Part shown: positions 12,143 through 24,775 of the stretch, piece by piece | How positions within the stretch are numbered: the stretch's first letter is position 1 | How the letters are laid out: each line of letters opens with the position of its first letter | Assembly (NCBI GenBank): GCA_030512335.1 | Contig: JAULSU010000006.1 | Span: 4,340,001 to 4,404,000 of the forward strand | DNA from: Immersiella caudata | Lineage: Eukaryota; Ascomycota; Sordariomycetes; Sordariales; Lasiosphaeriaceae | Reading direction: 5' to 3' | Length of the DNA stretch: 64,000 nt | Notes under the pieces: model-generated | What the model was told of the DNA's origin: nothing | What the model saw: the letters and a program-made list of their open reading frames with translations, nothing else | Databases searched by the model: none | Made by a program: the position numbers and the translations under genes

Positions 12143-12687
12143 TTTGAGTTTGGTTGTTCTTGTTTTTGGCGGAGCTGGAAATCGTGTTTGTTTGGGAAGG
12201 AGCGAGCACTGCTACTGCTGTAGACGAATTCTAGGGCCGGAGAGATACGGCAGATAAACGAGATACCCATTTACCGTACACAAGAGATCTTTACGAGATC
12301 GCAATGTCCCTGAGTATGGTGTGCAGGATTCGAGGGAGAGCAGTGACACCGCACTGTGCCCAAGGCATGGTCATAGGGCGTCGTTGTGGCCTCTCGGCAC
12401 CTCAGCTTTTTCAGCCGTATGACCTCCTTATCAGGGAGGCTGGGAATGACGGCCGTGAAACATGCACTTGATCCTCAAGCGGTAGTCTTGAACCATGGCG
12501 CCAGCTGATTTGCGTGCATGTGAGCCCAGCCGACTGTTTTCAGGAGCCAAGACCGGTGGAGCTTACCTGGGTGTCATTCAAAGTCACCGACAAAGAAGCA
12601 CAACAATAACCGCAAATGTCAGGAAAAAAAAACAAGTAAACAAATCTATCAATTTTAACACCCCCCCCCCCCCCCCCCGCCCAGTTT
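12143..12687. other. convergent intergenic region between P450 and methionine permease
   Basis: Holds the 3' ends of two convergent genes. Small frames are unsupported. It ends with a run of 18 C residues just past the permease stop. Confidence 0.5.
12661..12678. repeat. poly(C)18 tract
   Basis: Uninterrupted C run 10 bp beyond the stop codon of the minus-strand methionine permease, so it lies at the start of its 3' UTR. Confidence 0.95.
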
Positions 12688-14470
12688 CTACCTCCTCCCA
12701 CTCCCAACCGCCCTCTTCGCAAAAACACTACTCTCCCAACCATCAATCTCATCCACCGTCATCTCCCTCACCAACTCATACCCCCCAATCCTCGGCAAAA
12801 TAACCGCCCAGACCAGCCAATACACCGCACCCGCGGCGATAATCCCAAACCCTACGACGCAATGAATCCAATACGGAAGCGTCTTGTAAATATTCTGCCC
12901 GTTCTCCGGCGGCACAAACGGCGCGGCCACAAGGTAGATGTTGCTCAGCATGAAGAAGATGACGACGGGCATGGTCGCCGTGATGGGGGGATTCCAATTC
13001 CACTCCTTGCGGTTGAGGTAGAGATGTAAAAGGCCAGCGGCGACGAAGGTGTTGACGATGGCGAGGGGGTAGGAGATCAAGTTGAGGATGAAATCATACG
13101 CATCGCCCGGCGGAGGGGCGAGCATGATGATGACGGAGACGAGCCAGTGTTCGAACAGACCGGCCAGCGGGGCGTTGAATGGTCGGTTACTCGCAAAGAA
13201 GCGAGAAAAGGGGAGGACGCCTTCGCGTCCGAGTTCCTGGACTAGACGACCTTGGGAGAAGATAACAGAGAGGACGTTTCCAAAGGCGGATAGCGAGACA
13301 AAGACGGAGAGGGCGCGCTCGGCGGTGCCACCAAAGACGTTGCGGAAGAGGGAGGCGGCGACGAGACGGCGGGCGGCGAGGATTTCGTCCTTGGGGACGG
13401 CAGCAAAGTAGGCGATGTTGACAAACATGTAGAAGACAGAGATTACGGCGATGGCCATGGGCGCGGCGATTTTGAGCGTGCGGATGGGGTTTTTGGTTTC
13501 CGAGAGAGCGTAGTTGGCGTTGCTGTAGCCGATGTAGCTCCAGATGACGTTGTAGAGGGCGGTGACGACGCCGTAGGCGGAGCCGGTGGTTCCCTCAAAG
13601 GCGTTGGTGAAGTTGTGGGGTTTTCGGTCGTCCGGGAGCTTGAGGTGGCCGGCGAGGGCGACCCAGCCGGCGACGACGATGATGAGGATGATGACGACTT
13701 TGATCATGCCGAGGAGGTTTTGGAAACGGATGCCCCATTTTAGGGCGGTGCCGTGGATGAGGAAGGCGGCGGTGATGCAGGCGAGGCCGATGCCGCGTTG
13801 GTTCCAGCGGTTGACTTCGACGTTGGCTGCGTGGAGGATGTACTCGCTGGAGCGTGTCAGTACCTAAACAAATAAAAATCAAGAAAAAAAAAAAAGGGGG
13901 GGGGGGGGGGGTGCGCACCCAAAAATGACCGAGTTGCCGCTCGCCCAGCCAAGCAGGACGACATAGCCCGTGTACAAGCTGGTGGTGAGGAACTTGGGCT
14001 TGCGAAAGACGTATTCAAGGTAATTCTTCTCGCCGCCGTTCTTGGGGATGGCCGTGCCGAACTCAAGATACACGGCAGTACCGGCAGCGGCGATCAGCAT
14101 GCCGGCCACCCAGATGAAGAGTGACAGTCCGACACTGCCGGAAAGCGCTAGGATGGCGCCGGGCGTCGCAAAGATGCCGGTGCCGATGACACGGTTGACG
14201 ATCAGGAAAGTCGCCGACACGACTCCGATGTGCCGCTTGGCCTCTCGGGCCTGCTCGAGCTGGCCTGCATCAAAGTCAGCTCATATTCCCATCATTGAGA
14301 CAGTCCGTTAACTACTCACCCTCCTGAACCTCGTGGTCCTGAGGCTGCACCGATCCGGTAGGGCGGACTTCCTCATACTTGGGCAGCCGAGGGGCCGACT
14401 TTTCCCATTCGGCCAGGCCTCTCGACCCATCCTCGCTGCCCCTCGCCGCACCTGACTTGGACTTGGGCAT
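12688..14470 (-). CDS. methionine/L-type amino acid permease (APC superfamily)
   Basis: Plasma-membrane amino acid transporter, 551 aa, three exons in minus orientation: 14470-14320, 14264-13919 and 13846-12688. A hydrophilic N-terminus is followed by about 12 TM segments. TM1 carries NRVIGTGIFATPG, the APC substrate-backbone binding loop. Later segments match high-affinity methionine permeases (Mup1-like LAT group): VIWSYIGYSNANYALSETKN, SAFGNVLSVIFSQGRLVQEL and the ANRPFNAPLAG-type loop. ATG 14470 is preferred to an in-frame ATG at 14545 because the extension is Cys-rich and unlike family N-termini. Intron 2 contains G16 and A12 runs; the acceptor is chosen so the protein reads FGEYIL. A second APC permease lies upstream on the same strand, but the two belong to different subfamilies, so tandem duplication is unlikely. 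Confidence 0.9.
13884..13911. repeat. A12-G16 homopolymer pair inside an intron
   Basis: On the coding (minus) strand this is a C16-T12 pyrimidine block directly after the 5' splice site of intron 2 of the methionine permease. Confidence 0.95.
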
Positions 14471-16279
14471 GGTTCGCGCTCGACACTTGGCAGTTGGGCG
14501 ATACAGGCAGCTAGCCCCCCAACAAAACCCAAACACGCTGGGCATGTCTAGGTTTTATCATCCCCATCGCCCGTCGCTCTCCCGCTCGGCGCCTTCACCC
14601 GACAAGGATGCGATCCCCGTCACCGGAACGGATCCTGCACCAAAGGATACGAAAAGGGGAGGCAACATAGGCGCCAAACGAAGCCTGCATCGGCCCGTCG
14701 CTGCGTCTAGACCAGCCGTCGCCGGCGCGGTGGATGCCCTTCGAGTCATGTCCTTCCTCTTTGTGCACCCCATCCCCGATGATGTGCTTTGTCGTCATCC
14801 GCCAGCGAGAAAAAAAATTGGGAGTTGCGCCCTCTACAATGCGAATTGTCCAATGGAATGGGAGATGATTGCCTTGGTGATCCACTGCGGCGAAAAGGTA
14901 ACCCCGGAAAGAAAACCTGATTCAGCGGAGCGGGTTTGCGGGAGGCTTGGGTCACCTTTGTGATGTCGATGCGCATCCTGCCGCTTTGCGGCGAATCGAC
15001 TGTTCGTTTCTTGCTGACTGTCAGCGTGGGCTTGGGGGTGTTGCGTTGCAATGGAAGATCTGGAACGTGGTCAGACGCGGACCGGACCTTCGGGTCGGTG
15101 GGGAGCACGCCATCCCCGCCGTGCGCGCCAAATCCTCGGATGGAAAAAAAAATTTTTTTTGGCGTTCAGATGTCGATTGTCGCAAGCTACGTATTAGCCA
15201 TGGATGATCCTTGCAGGTCAAGGAACGCGCCCCTGGCCGAGGTGAGGCGGACCTGGCCGTCGGATCTTCGCATCGTTCATGCACCTCGGGCTGGGCTGCG
15301 AGACAAAAAGTGAGTAATCAAAAAAACAACAGCTAGGGTCGAATTGATATGCGAGATGCGCTCTTTATAACAACTGCAATCAGATTGGCGAACTAACTGC
15401 GAAGGCGTCGCTGCTTGTGAGTGTTCGACGCTATCTGCGGTCCTGTTGATAGGTCGGTGGAACTGAGCGCCCCATGGGATTTGCAACCAGCGTGATGGCG
15501 CGAGATGTCCGTTTCTCTTGGCGAAACTAAAAAATTTGTGGTGTTTGTTGTTTTTCAGGCAGAGACCTGAAGTTTCAAAACAATCACATTGTTCTGCCCG
15601 CCTTTGTGAAGACAGATCTGATATAGGACAAAGAGAGGGCTGCGTCACTCGCTGCAACTGTGACTGTCTTGATCCTCACATTGCTCCCTCGCTTCCTGAT
15701 CTTGAGATGCACTGCACTCCAGATGCCGACAACGGAGCAGCTATCCCCCCTACGATTAGGGTACAGTCCACCCAAACGCACACCAGCATGAAGCAAATGC
15801 CTGTACTGGCTGACGGTCAGTCGCTTGCGGAGTGAGTTGGGTCAGTGGTGATTCCGTCATCTGTCTGAGATATGGCGTTATTGTCTTGCTTGAAGTTGTG
15901 AGTAAGAGCCCAAAGAAAGGGGTGTCTGTTGCTTGAAGTATGTGGCCTGGGGGCTTGCCGCATGAGGGCTCCATCCGAGCACAGGCTTCCGCTTTTTAAT
16001 CGTGGCCAAAGACTTGGTGGTCGTCGGTCGGAATATCTTGTATGAATTTGTTCGGGGGGTCGGCTATCACAGCCTCAGACCCTGTGGTTGGGCATCTCGC
16101 AAGAGACACCTGAAAGACAACAGCTTGCAAACACAGTGAGATTATCAACACAAGGAACAAAATTGTGGCACAAAGCCTTCAATATATTCAGGGTATTAGA
16201 GCAACACATGATGGGTATCTGACACGAAAAGTCTAGTTGATAGACGACGACTTCAAAGGCATTGTATCCAGCAAGAGGC
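14471..16279. other. intergenic region between the two permeases
   Basis: Promoter side of the methionine permease and 3' flank of the choline/GABA-type permease. Frames up to 194 codons occur but lack family features. Nothing further is supported. Confidence 0.5.
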
Positions 16280-18200
16280 TCAATCCTTCTTGGTAGAGGC
16301 GTTATCCGCCCCCTCCAATGGGTTGTGCAGAGCCGGAATACCGATAGACTCGGTGGGCGGCCCGCGATAGTGCTTGCGACCCCAGACGAGGTACCACGCC
16401 AAGGAGATGGACACGAAGCCAACGAAGACCACAGGGGCGTAGTTGACGGTGGCGGCGGTGACAGGCAGGTAGGCCGGCATGCAGAAGAGGGGAACCGCGA
16501 GGGCAGACCAGGCTGGGAAGTGGCAGGCGAGGTCAGTGTTTAGGATCATGACGACGCAATGAGAATGGACGGGGCCTTCATACCTATGACAACAATGTTG
16601 CAAAACCAACCCAGCTTGCCAAGGGGGAACTTGGCACCCTTCATCTGCGCGCGCTTCTCGATCATGGAGGATGCGATGGGTGCGGCGTAGGACAGAGTCA
16701 GGCAGATGACGCCGATACCGGAGAAGGCGTTGAAGGCGGTCGAAGAGCCAAAGTAGATGACGCCCAGCAGGATCTGGACGACCATGGAGAGCATCATGGC
16801 GTTCAGGGGCACGTCAAGGGTTGGGTGGACCTTGCTCCACCAAATGGATCCGGGGATAGCACCGTCGCGAGCAAAGGCCCATGTGCAACGGGACGCAGCT
16901 GTGGTGCAGGCAGTGCCGCACAGGATGGCCAGCACCATCAGAGGGAGCAGCAGGCCGATGGCGCCGCCCGAGCTTCCGACGGCGGACTTGATGATGGTGG
17001 GCACCGGTTGGCCCGACGGCAGGGCAACCAGCTCCGCAAGGTCGGGGAGCACGAACATGAGCGGGATCATGAAGAGGAGCCCGCCCAGCGTGTTGATGAC
17101 AATGGTCAAGACCATGGCCTTGGGGACCTGGGTGGAGGGATGCTCGACTTCCTCGGTCATGCTGATGATCATGCCGGTCGAGGACGTGGCATACGCCGCG
17201 TGGAGCAGGCCGACGCAGAAAGCCCATCCATCGGGCCACCCGGAGGTGGGCTCGAAGTGGCCGAAGGCGAACGAGGCAGAGCGGCGGCCGGCCTTGGCTA
17301 CGGCGAGAATGGTGACCGTGATGGCGATGAGCCCGGCAAATGTCCAAAAGACGGCGAAAGTCTGAGTGTTCAGGTCAGCATCAGTAGCTCCGATGCCGGG
17401 AGACGGAGACGGAGACGGAGACGGAGACGGAGACGAAGATGGATCCGGAGGCGGGAGCGGAGATGTAAACGGAGGCGGAGGTGGGAGACGGGGCAAGGTG
17501 TGGAGTGGAAATGCAGTGCGGGGGAGGGACGACAATGGGGTGGGGAGAAACAAAGTTGACTACTGACATCCAAGAGCGGCAAGTACCGGTTACCGAGGGC
17601 CGAGATGGCATTGCACAGCAGGGTGATGGCCAGGAACGTCAAGAACACCTGGTACGCCTCGGCCTGCCAGACGCCGACGCCGGGCTCCGACTCGAAGACG
17701 TTGACACAGGCGACGAAGAACAGGGTGGTGCCGAACTGCACAGCGAGGGTGATGGTGATGTTGCCAACGACGTAGAGCCAGCCGCATGTGTAGGCGAGGG
17801 CGCGGCGAATAGAGGGGGGCGCCAGCATGAAGGTCTGGTAGTAGACGCCACCAGCGGTCGGGTACACTGACGTGATCTCGCCAAGCGACGCAGCTACGCA
17901 GAGGATGATGAGACTGACGGCCACCCAGCCCCAGATGACGACAACGGGGCCGCCATTCTGCAGCGGGTAGTAGAGCGTGGTGGCCAAGCCGTAGGGGATT
18001 GACGCCAGCACGAACGACATGAAAGCCACATGCCAAGTGGAACGCGTGCGCACCAGCTCGGCCTTGTAGCCCAGGGCCTCGAGCAGGTCGTCGGCCGACT
18101 CATTGCCGTTGTCGGGCTCGCCGCCGTGCGGCCGCGTCCGGATCACCGACCCGTGCGAGCCGCGCCGGCCCGCGTCGGCGCTCGCTTGGAGGTCGGACAT
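16280..18200 (-). CDS. GABA/choline-type amino acid permease (APC superfamily)
   Basis: Plasma-membrane transporter, 547 aa, three exons in minus orientation: 18200-17568, 17361-16584 and 16512-16280. An Arg/Gly-rich N-terminus precedes LEALGYKAELVRTRSTWHVA and YGLATTLYYPLQNGGP. The diagnostic loop LGEITSVYPTAGGVYYQTF belongs to the fungal GABA permease (Uga4) and choline permease (Hnm1) group. TM regions continue to a short cytoplasmic tail ending STKKD. Intron 1 (206 bp) is the longest in the window and contains six GGAGAC units; choosing its 3' end at 17362 joins LPLLD to TFAVFWTFAGL without frame change. Substrate (GABA, choline or another amine) cannot be read from sequence. Confidence 0.9.
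17399..17434. repeat. (GGAGAC)6 hexamer repeat inside permease intron 1
   Basis: Six perfect hexamers. On the coding strand they read GTCTCC, giving a pyrimidine-rich block near the 3' end of the 206-bp intron. Confidence 0.95.
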
Positions 18201-19763
18201 TGTGTCGCGAACCGTGACCCCGGAGATGGCGCTCGCTTACGGGTAATTGTATTTCGTCGCGTCGCTGGCAGTGGTGGTGCTGGTGTCAGGGCTGTCGCTG
18301 CTGCTGCTGCTGCTGCTGCCGCCGCTGTTAGATGAGAGGGTTGTGTGCGATGGAAACCCCAGAGTCGGCGCCTGGGACGTCTTTTTCTGTTTTTCTTGGA
18401 CCCGCGTCCCGTGGGTCGTGGAAGGTTTACCCTGGCAGGCAACCGAGTAGGAACCAGTGGGGCCTGGTGGACTGGTGCAAGCGCTCCGGGAAGGACAAGC
18501 GCCCTCGGTGGCAGCAACGGGACGTGGGACATATTGGGATTACGTACCGTCTTCCTCGCCGCGTCGACGGTCGCCTCACCAGGATGGGGCGACCGTGGGG
18601 ATTGACCTCCAGGTTATCTTGCATCTGCAATCCTACCCGTGCGGTGCCATTGAAGCGCGCCGACCGCTGGCGACCCCGGCGTCCTCAGGTAGTTGAGACC
18701 CTGCGACCGTCACATGCCCAAGCGCTCGTTATCGCCTAGATTTCGCCGAGGAGCTCAGAATCCCTTTTTGCGATCGGGAACGATAAGAGCCGCCAAGACC
18801 AGCCCAATGGGTTTGGTCAGCTAGCGGAAAGGAAAACGGTAACCATAGCTCAATCGACAGACGCTGACACCAGTTTCAAGATGAAAACATCAGGCTCGCT
18901 CGCGCTTGCCAGCAGAGGAGATTTCTTTTCCGATAAGAAAAGTCACACGGCCAGCCAGACGCAGTGGAGGGGCTGGTGGAGCATCAGGAGCGGGCCTGTG
19001 CGTTGGGGTTGCATCATTGGATCCACTCTGCATCTGCAGCGCAGCTTATCATCACGCGACCCCATCAACAATGCCACCTGACACCCAGGAGCGACAGGTG
19101 GCAGAAGCCCGCGAAACCCCACAAGCTAACAATGCAAATTGACGATTCGATATCTCCATCTCGCATCGTCATAACCGCCCATAGCTACCCAAGTTTGAGG
19201 CGCCATCAAACGAGCAAACTTTCACCGATGAAACCGACAAAACAACAAGGGCCGTCAAGCACAGGCCGTCCTGCAGCGTTTGTGCCAAGAGCAAGGAGGA
19301 CATTCCTCCCACGTCCGCGGGGACGCCGATGCTGCTGTTCGGCCCGTTCCAAGCTGCAGCTGCCTCATGTGCCAACCATGCTGCAATCCGCTTCCCCCTC
19401 CTCACAAGGATCGAGGTGATGGAGTTGGCCCACGCCCACGGTACATGAAATTCGAAGCATCTCAAATGCTTTGTTGTCCCGACATTGGACACCGAGGCTG
19501 CAACACGCTGAACGTCATTGCAAAATCCCCGAGTTGTTTCGCTGCATACCCCCAAGCGCAGGCGAGGACGGACCCGATAATGCGGGACGCTAGTAACCGC
19601 AGTTTGCGGCCTTGGCTCTGCTTGTAGCAAGTGGTCCAGGTCTCCAGCGGTCTGGACCGCCTTGACTCTGGGCTGGGGTGAAGTGTGCAGTTCAGTTTGC
19701 CCTCCGTCTCACGTGCCCAATCCAGCGTAATTGCTCGATTGTGTTCTGTGTCTTTGACCGGAG
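18201..19763. other. promoter side of the permease and gene-free DNA
   Basis: Starts with the 5' UTR of the permease, including a GCT tract. The rest has only short unsupported frames on both strands. Confidence 0.5.
18297..18317. repeat. (GCT)7 microsatellite
   Basis: Seven GCT units, 97-117 bp upstream of the permease ATG on its template side. They read AGC in the transcript leader. Confidence 0.9.
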
Positions 19764-20949
19764 ATGGCGCAACAAGATCTCAATCAGTTGCCGTCTCCGC
19801 ACTCTGCCGACGGTGACGAAAATGCAGAATTGTTCTCAGCAGTTCTCTTCACTCTCAACAGAGAGCAGCTACCGCTGGTCTCAAGGGTATTTTGCAACGT
19901 ATCCATCCCGCCAGGAAAGCTCAACTTCCCTCAGTCGGCAAGCCAACGCGCTTGGGTGCCCTTATATCATCGTGTCGTTCATCTCTGGATCACCCCTCTA
20001 CGACGTCTGGTTCGGACACCGTCTGAACGGCGCGAGCCACGAAGCCGTCCGCGAGCGCCGGACCCGTGCTCTCGAGAACATCGCCTCGGCAATGGTTCAG
20101 CTTGATAAGTTTTCATTTCCCGCGCGCGGCCCTCTTCTCTTCGGAAGCGATGGAAGTCCATCGGGGACAGAGTCGATGCGAGAAGTAGACCACAAAGCCA
20201 TGCTCGACCGATAGTTTGTCCACAAGGATTCAGACGACGACCCAATATACGTCAAAGTTGTGCCCACAAGCGACCCGAAAGCATGCTACAACTCCATGCT
20301 CGACGTGCACCCGAAACACAACCCAGTTTCCAAGGGGGTCGCAATGTTCTTAGGGCAACTGATCAGCTAGATCCTCGAGCCTGATGACATAGATCCCTTC
20401 ATTCTCGCCCACTCGGACCCCGACATCCAGAATTCCATCGTGTCGGAAAACGGCGAGCTCCAGGGCATCATTGACTGGGACGGCGTCGCCGCTGTGCCTC
20501 GCCCGGTTGGCAATAGGAGTTATCCTAGGTGGCCGACACGCGACTGGGACTAGGCCATGTACGGATATCAACAGTCCATGGAGGTGGAGGGGTTCGAGCC
20601 AAAAGGCCTTGGGGAAGATTCGCCAGAGTGTCTCGCCCACTACCGCAGCGTCTATAACGACATGATGGAAAGATACGGCGCAGAGACCACCAAACTCGGT
20701 GAGACCGGACAACTTTGCCGGATGTCTCTGATTACGGAGAACCTAGGTAGCCATCGCAGCGCACAAACCTCAATGCCGAAGTGGGATTCTGTGTAAGATG
20801 CTCTCGGAGATATGGGCGGCTGCGGGACAAGATGGGCAAGAGCTCTCACGCTTGCGGACCTAGCTAATATGTTAGTTGAGCACAGGGTTGACATTGCAGT
20901 GATGGAGACTCTCTGGAAGGGGTTCGATGCGCTCTTGTCTAAAAAGAAA
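19764..20949 (+). pseudogene. decayed aminoglycoside phosphotransferase-like (APH/choline kinase fold) gene
   Basis: Fragments in two frames together match fungal APH-family kinases. An N-terminal piece starts at ATG 19764 (MAQQDLNQLPSP). The main part is in frame 1: PYIIVSFISGSPLYDVWF, then the Brenner loop LAHSDPDIQNSIV with the catalytic Asp kept, then GIIDWDGVAAVPRPVGN with the metal-binding Asp kept, then RDWD/AMYGY and EDSPECLAHYRS. The frame is interrupted by TAG at 20212, 20368 and 20551 and TAA at 20794, plus at least one frameshift near the N-terminus. No simple intron set removes these stops while keeping the motifs. The C-terminal helix continues to about 20949. All three TAG stops are consistent with CAG to TAG changes. 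The product is not expected to be made. Confidence 0.8.
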
Positions 20950-23168
20950 GCCTCTAGGGGCCCCGGTCAACGATGTACAGCGGTCCATGGCATTCAGAAC
21001 CGAACTGGGAACTACCAGGTTCGCTCTTTTACTTCACCCCGTGAAATCGAGATCTGGTACGAACGAGATCCATTCGTTCGGCAGATACAAGCAAGTGGGT
21101 GGCTGCGAGGCCGTAACAAGAATACTCAGTGCCAGCACACGTCTTCGGCAGGCATCTGCTGTCAGGATGATGCCTCCGCTATCACTCACAATTGGGATCA
21201 TTGGCGTCATAGGGGCTCACTCGGCAGTTGCATTAATTATGAGAGCGGTGCTGCGCGTCATAACGACTTGCCCAAATCTGAGAAGTTTCGTCTTGGCCTC
21301 TCCCGTCCCCCGCGCATCTGCTCGTCTTCTCACTGCACTGACCCACCCTTAAAAAGAAACACGACATAGCCCAGAGCGGGATGGGTTATCCGGAAGCAAC
21401 GCGCTGGGTTCGCTTGCATGGGTGGTCATTTACTACGCAGTTTGACAGCGGGATGTCCAATATAATACGGGCACCGTCGGCCATAAGAGTACGGGCCGAT
21501 CGGTTGTATTGGTGGGCGTCTTATATTACCCTGCCTGTTCAAGTTTGGGGGGCCTCGCGTTAACTTCAACCGGAGCACCGACAATCAGCACTCTCACAAA
21601 CAACTTCGCGTTCGCAGAGTGTCTGGTCTGTTTTGCTACCGAAGGAACCTCTTCGTGACAGCCAGACTCAGAAATCGCCGAGGTCCTCAGTGCTTGGGCC
21701 ATCGCCGTTTTTTGAGAAAGAGATGGGGGCATCGCACCCTACCGCCGAGCAAAAAAGGTGGCAGCTTCGGCGAGAGGAGAATTGCGTGCGACCAGATATC
21801 GCCACACAACCAATAGCATAATTAATTGAGACCCCCCCCCCCTTCGCGACACCATCCCCGTGCATACTTCATATAAGAGCATCCACCTCATAGGCCCAGA
21901 CAGGGGTAGACACTTTGCCTCGGCCTTAGGGAAGCAATTTACTCGGCGTCCACGGTTTGTTCTGGAAGCTTTCGGGGTAGCAATACCCCGTCAGCGTAAA
22001 GTAAGTGCGCTGCCCGGATGGGGCTCAGGGCCGCCCAGGGGGGCGGCAATGCAACCCCACACACATCCGGGAAGATGCGAATCTGGGGGCTCCAGTTCCC
22101 GGGTAAATCTGAACCGGCTCGCATGCAGTGCGGCGAGGTCGACGAGAAACAGCAGGCATGGTCATTTGTGGTGGTGGACGATGACACGGGCGCAGTTGAG
22201 GCAAGCCCCTGAGAGTTGCACCTTACCCACGGACGGGCAGTCTTACGTTAAAAGAATTCTGGTATCTGAGGGTCACGGTAATTCTTACGGTTCCTCTTGG
22301 GAACAAAAAAGCTTTGTCTTGCATCTTCGACTTGAGGTTTTCACTAGAGAGGACACCTTTCTCACCATGACATTAGCAACAGCCCAAATTCAAACATTAC
22401 ACAAGTCAACTCATCTAGTCAGATGACCGGGCAGAGTGCCACCATCGAATGGAAGATAACTTGGCTGGAACACGCGATGGGCAGCTTAGCTCTTCTAGAA
22501 CCATCTTGAGCGCTGGGCATGGCTACTAGATGCCCAGTGGAGGCTCTCCCACCTGCCAGGGTCATGTCGGCCCAGCGTGGCATCTCCCGCTGTCACAAGC
22601 TTTGGCGGCCACTTTCCCGGCCTTCCTTCAGCGTAAGCGCGCTGTAAAACACAAGAATTGCCAAGTTCCAAGACGGCGCGAACGGAGTCTGGAGAGGCCA
22701 CCATTGGACGTTCGGCCAGTGTCTCCGAGGAGCGACGTTGCCAAGTAGAAACATAACGTGGGTGACGCCTCTGGGAAAACCTAGAGGGGTTCGTTTACGG
22801 ACAAGCACTGTACCCAGGTAGGTATCCCCATACTTTAGCATCCGTCGGGGTCGGCTGTTATTGGCCACGACTATTTACGGTTGATATTGGCCCAATCTAC
22901 CGCGCAGCGCACCACCTGACTCGGCATTTTAAGCCAAGGTACACACCGCGGCAGTTATGGGCGAACAAGCAATGTCATGGCTCGTTTGGTGCTGGCCTGT
23001 TATTCTCCACGTCGTGCTTAAAAGGGGTCAAGACGGGCTACGACCACTTCGCCAACGCTTTCCTTGCTTGGCACAACCAGAACCTCGTCCCAGGCTTCCC
23101 TTGTGCGCTCCCTTGAATCCGACGAACCAAGCAGTTCTCACGACTTTGGGCAACAGGGCCTTGTCACG
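20950..23168. other. gene-free stretch downstream of the kinase remnant
   Basis: Holds scattered frames without ATG or motifs. One stretch at 21160-21350 is hydrophobic in frame 3 and could be a membrane-protein remnant, but I cannot assign it. A C11 run lies at 21832-21842. The last few hundred bases are the promoter and leader of the DUF1996 gene. Confidence 0.45.
21832..21842. repeat. poly(C)11 tract
   Basis: Uninterrupted C run in intergenic DNA. Confidence 0.9.
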
Positions 23169-24542
23169 ATGCTTCTGACCTCGATCCTCGCGTTGGCGGC
23201 CATCGTCGAGGCGGCTCCGTCAGACGGCGGCTCCCCGGAATGGCTCAAGAATACGCTGGCAAAGCGACAGGGAGGTGGAACGACCATGTTGCGGTTCGGA
23301 TGCTCCAACATCGTCATCGACCGCATCGACCCCTTGGTCAACCCCGGCCAGGCCCCGACCGGACACATCCACCAGATCGTGGGAGGAGACAACTTCAACG
23401 TCAGCATGACCACCGGTGATGTTGCCACCGGTGCCAAGTGCACAAGTTGTCAAGCTTCTGAGGATTTCAGCAACTACTGGACTGCCAACCTCTACTTCAA
23501 GCACAAGAACGGCAGCTTCAAGCGCGTTCCTCAGGGTGGTGCTGCGTGAGTATCCCCCCCCCCTGAATCCAAGATGTTGGATCATCTAACGTGACCCCAG
23601 ATATCAATTCAACGACCGCTTTAGCACCCAGACCCAGGGCGGCATCCTCGTGTACTACGTCTCCGCACAGCCCGGAAAGATCACGGCATTCCGGCCGGGA
23701 TTCCGCATGCTCTCGGGCGACCCCATGCAGCGCACAGCCGACCCCACCATGAGGAGGCAGAACTGCTACCGGTGCTACACCGGCCCCAACTTCCAGGGTG
23801 ACGTCGGCGCCCCCTGCCAAGATGCTGCGTATGTCCTACCCCTTCTACCCCCCTTTTTTGAGTCAGGGACATGTGCTGATGTGAAACAACAGCAACGACC
23901 ACCCTGGTCTTCCCGAGAAGGCTTGCGCTGGTGGCATCCGCACCAACGTTCACTTCCCGACGTGCTGGGACGGCAAGAACCTTGACACGCCCAACCACAA
24001 GGACCACGTTGCCTACCCCGTCAACGGACCCGCCACCTTCCTCAGCCTGGGCGGAAACTGCCCGTCGACCCACCCCGTCCGCATCCCCCAGCTGATGCTC
24101 GAGGTCGTCTGGGACACCACCAAGTTCAATGACAAGTCGACCTGGCCCGATGGAGTCAAGCAGCCCTTCTACCTCAGCACTGGTGACAACACCGGCTACG
24201 GACAGCATGCTGATTATGTCTTCGGGTACATGCCCCCCTTTTCTCCCTTTGCAACCCCTTTTTCTGTTTCTGTTTCTGTTTTCATCATCAGGGGCTAACT
24301 CGCATCACAGCTGGGCTAGCGACTCCCTCCAGCGCGCCATGGACGCGACCAACTGCTTCGGCCCCTCGTGCGGACGTGACTTCAAGAGACAGACCATCGA
24401 CCAAGCGTTGTCGTGCCGCGTCAGCGCAAAGGTCAAGGAGGACTACGACCAATGTAAGACATCTCGTCCCCTCTTGACACGCAGGATTTAGACTAACAAC
24501 GACGCAGGGTTCACCCACTTGCCTGGTGTCGAGACCGCGTAG
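23169..24542 (+). CDS. DUF1996-domain secreted protein
   Basis: Secreted protein of 371 aa, five exons: 23169-23545, 23601-23828, 23893-24225, 24311-24453 and 24508-24542. A signal peptide (MLLTSILALAAIVEAAP) is followed by a short linker with a Lys-Arg site, then the DUF1996 fold. Markers are FGCSNIVIDRIDPLVNPG, the GHIHQIVGG loop, a CTSCQASEDFSNYW segment with paired Cys, RPGFRMLSGDP and HFPTCWDGKNLDTPNHKDH, where His and Asp could bind metal or substrate. DUF1996 proteins are common secretome members of plant-associated fungi and sometimes carry WSC domains; this one has none. Enzymatic activity is unknown. A decayed copy of its 3' flank lies 1.3 kb downstream. Confidence 0.92.
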
Positions 24543-24568
24543 AGGCCTGCAACCTAGAAGAAGCTCAA

Positions 24569-24775
24569 GCGGGGGATGCCGGATTATGCATTGGAATCGG
24601 CAACGATCTGGGAATTGGGACTCGGGAGATCGCGCAAGAGAGGGCAGAAGTCGGCGTCGGCGGTCCCGCTTCGCCTCTCCCCCGGCCATCGAGTACTCAG
24701 ACTACTTCGGTTTATCTTAGTTGTTGTAGTTGTAGTAGAATTGCATTATATTCAGTTGCACTTCCGTGAGCCCAT
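24569..24775. repeat. duplicated segment, copy 1 (DUF1996 3' flank)
   Basis: Begins GCGGGGGATGCCGGATTATG and ends in the ATTCAGTTGCAC stretch. It shares long matching blocks, in the same order and orientation, with copy 2 at 25845-26096: the GCCGGATTATGCATTGGA block, CCCGCTTCGCCT, TTATCTTAGT, GTTGTTGTAG and ATTCAGTT. Confidence 0.8.

Noticed and set aside
16825..17559. 244-codon plus-strand frame
   Set aside because: Antisense shadow of the choline/GABA-type permease, including its intron repeat.
21860..22426. 188-codon plus-strand frame
   Set aside because: Starts at GTG, no splice partners, composition not protein-like.
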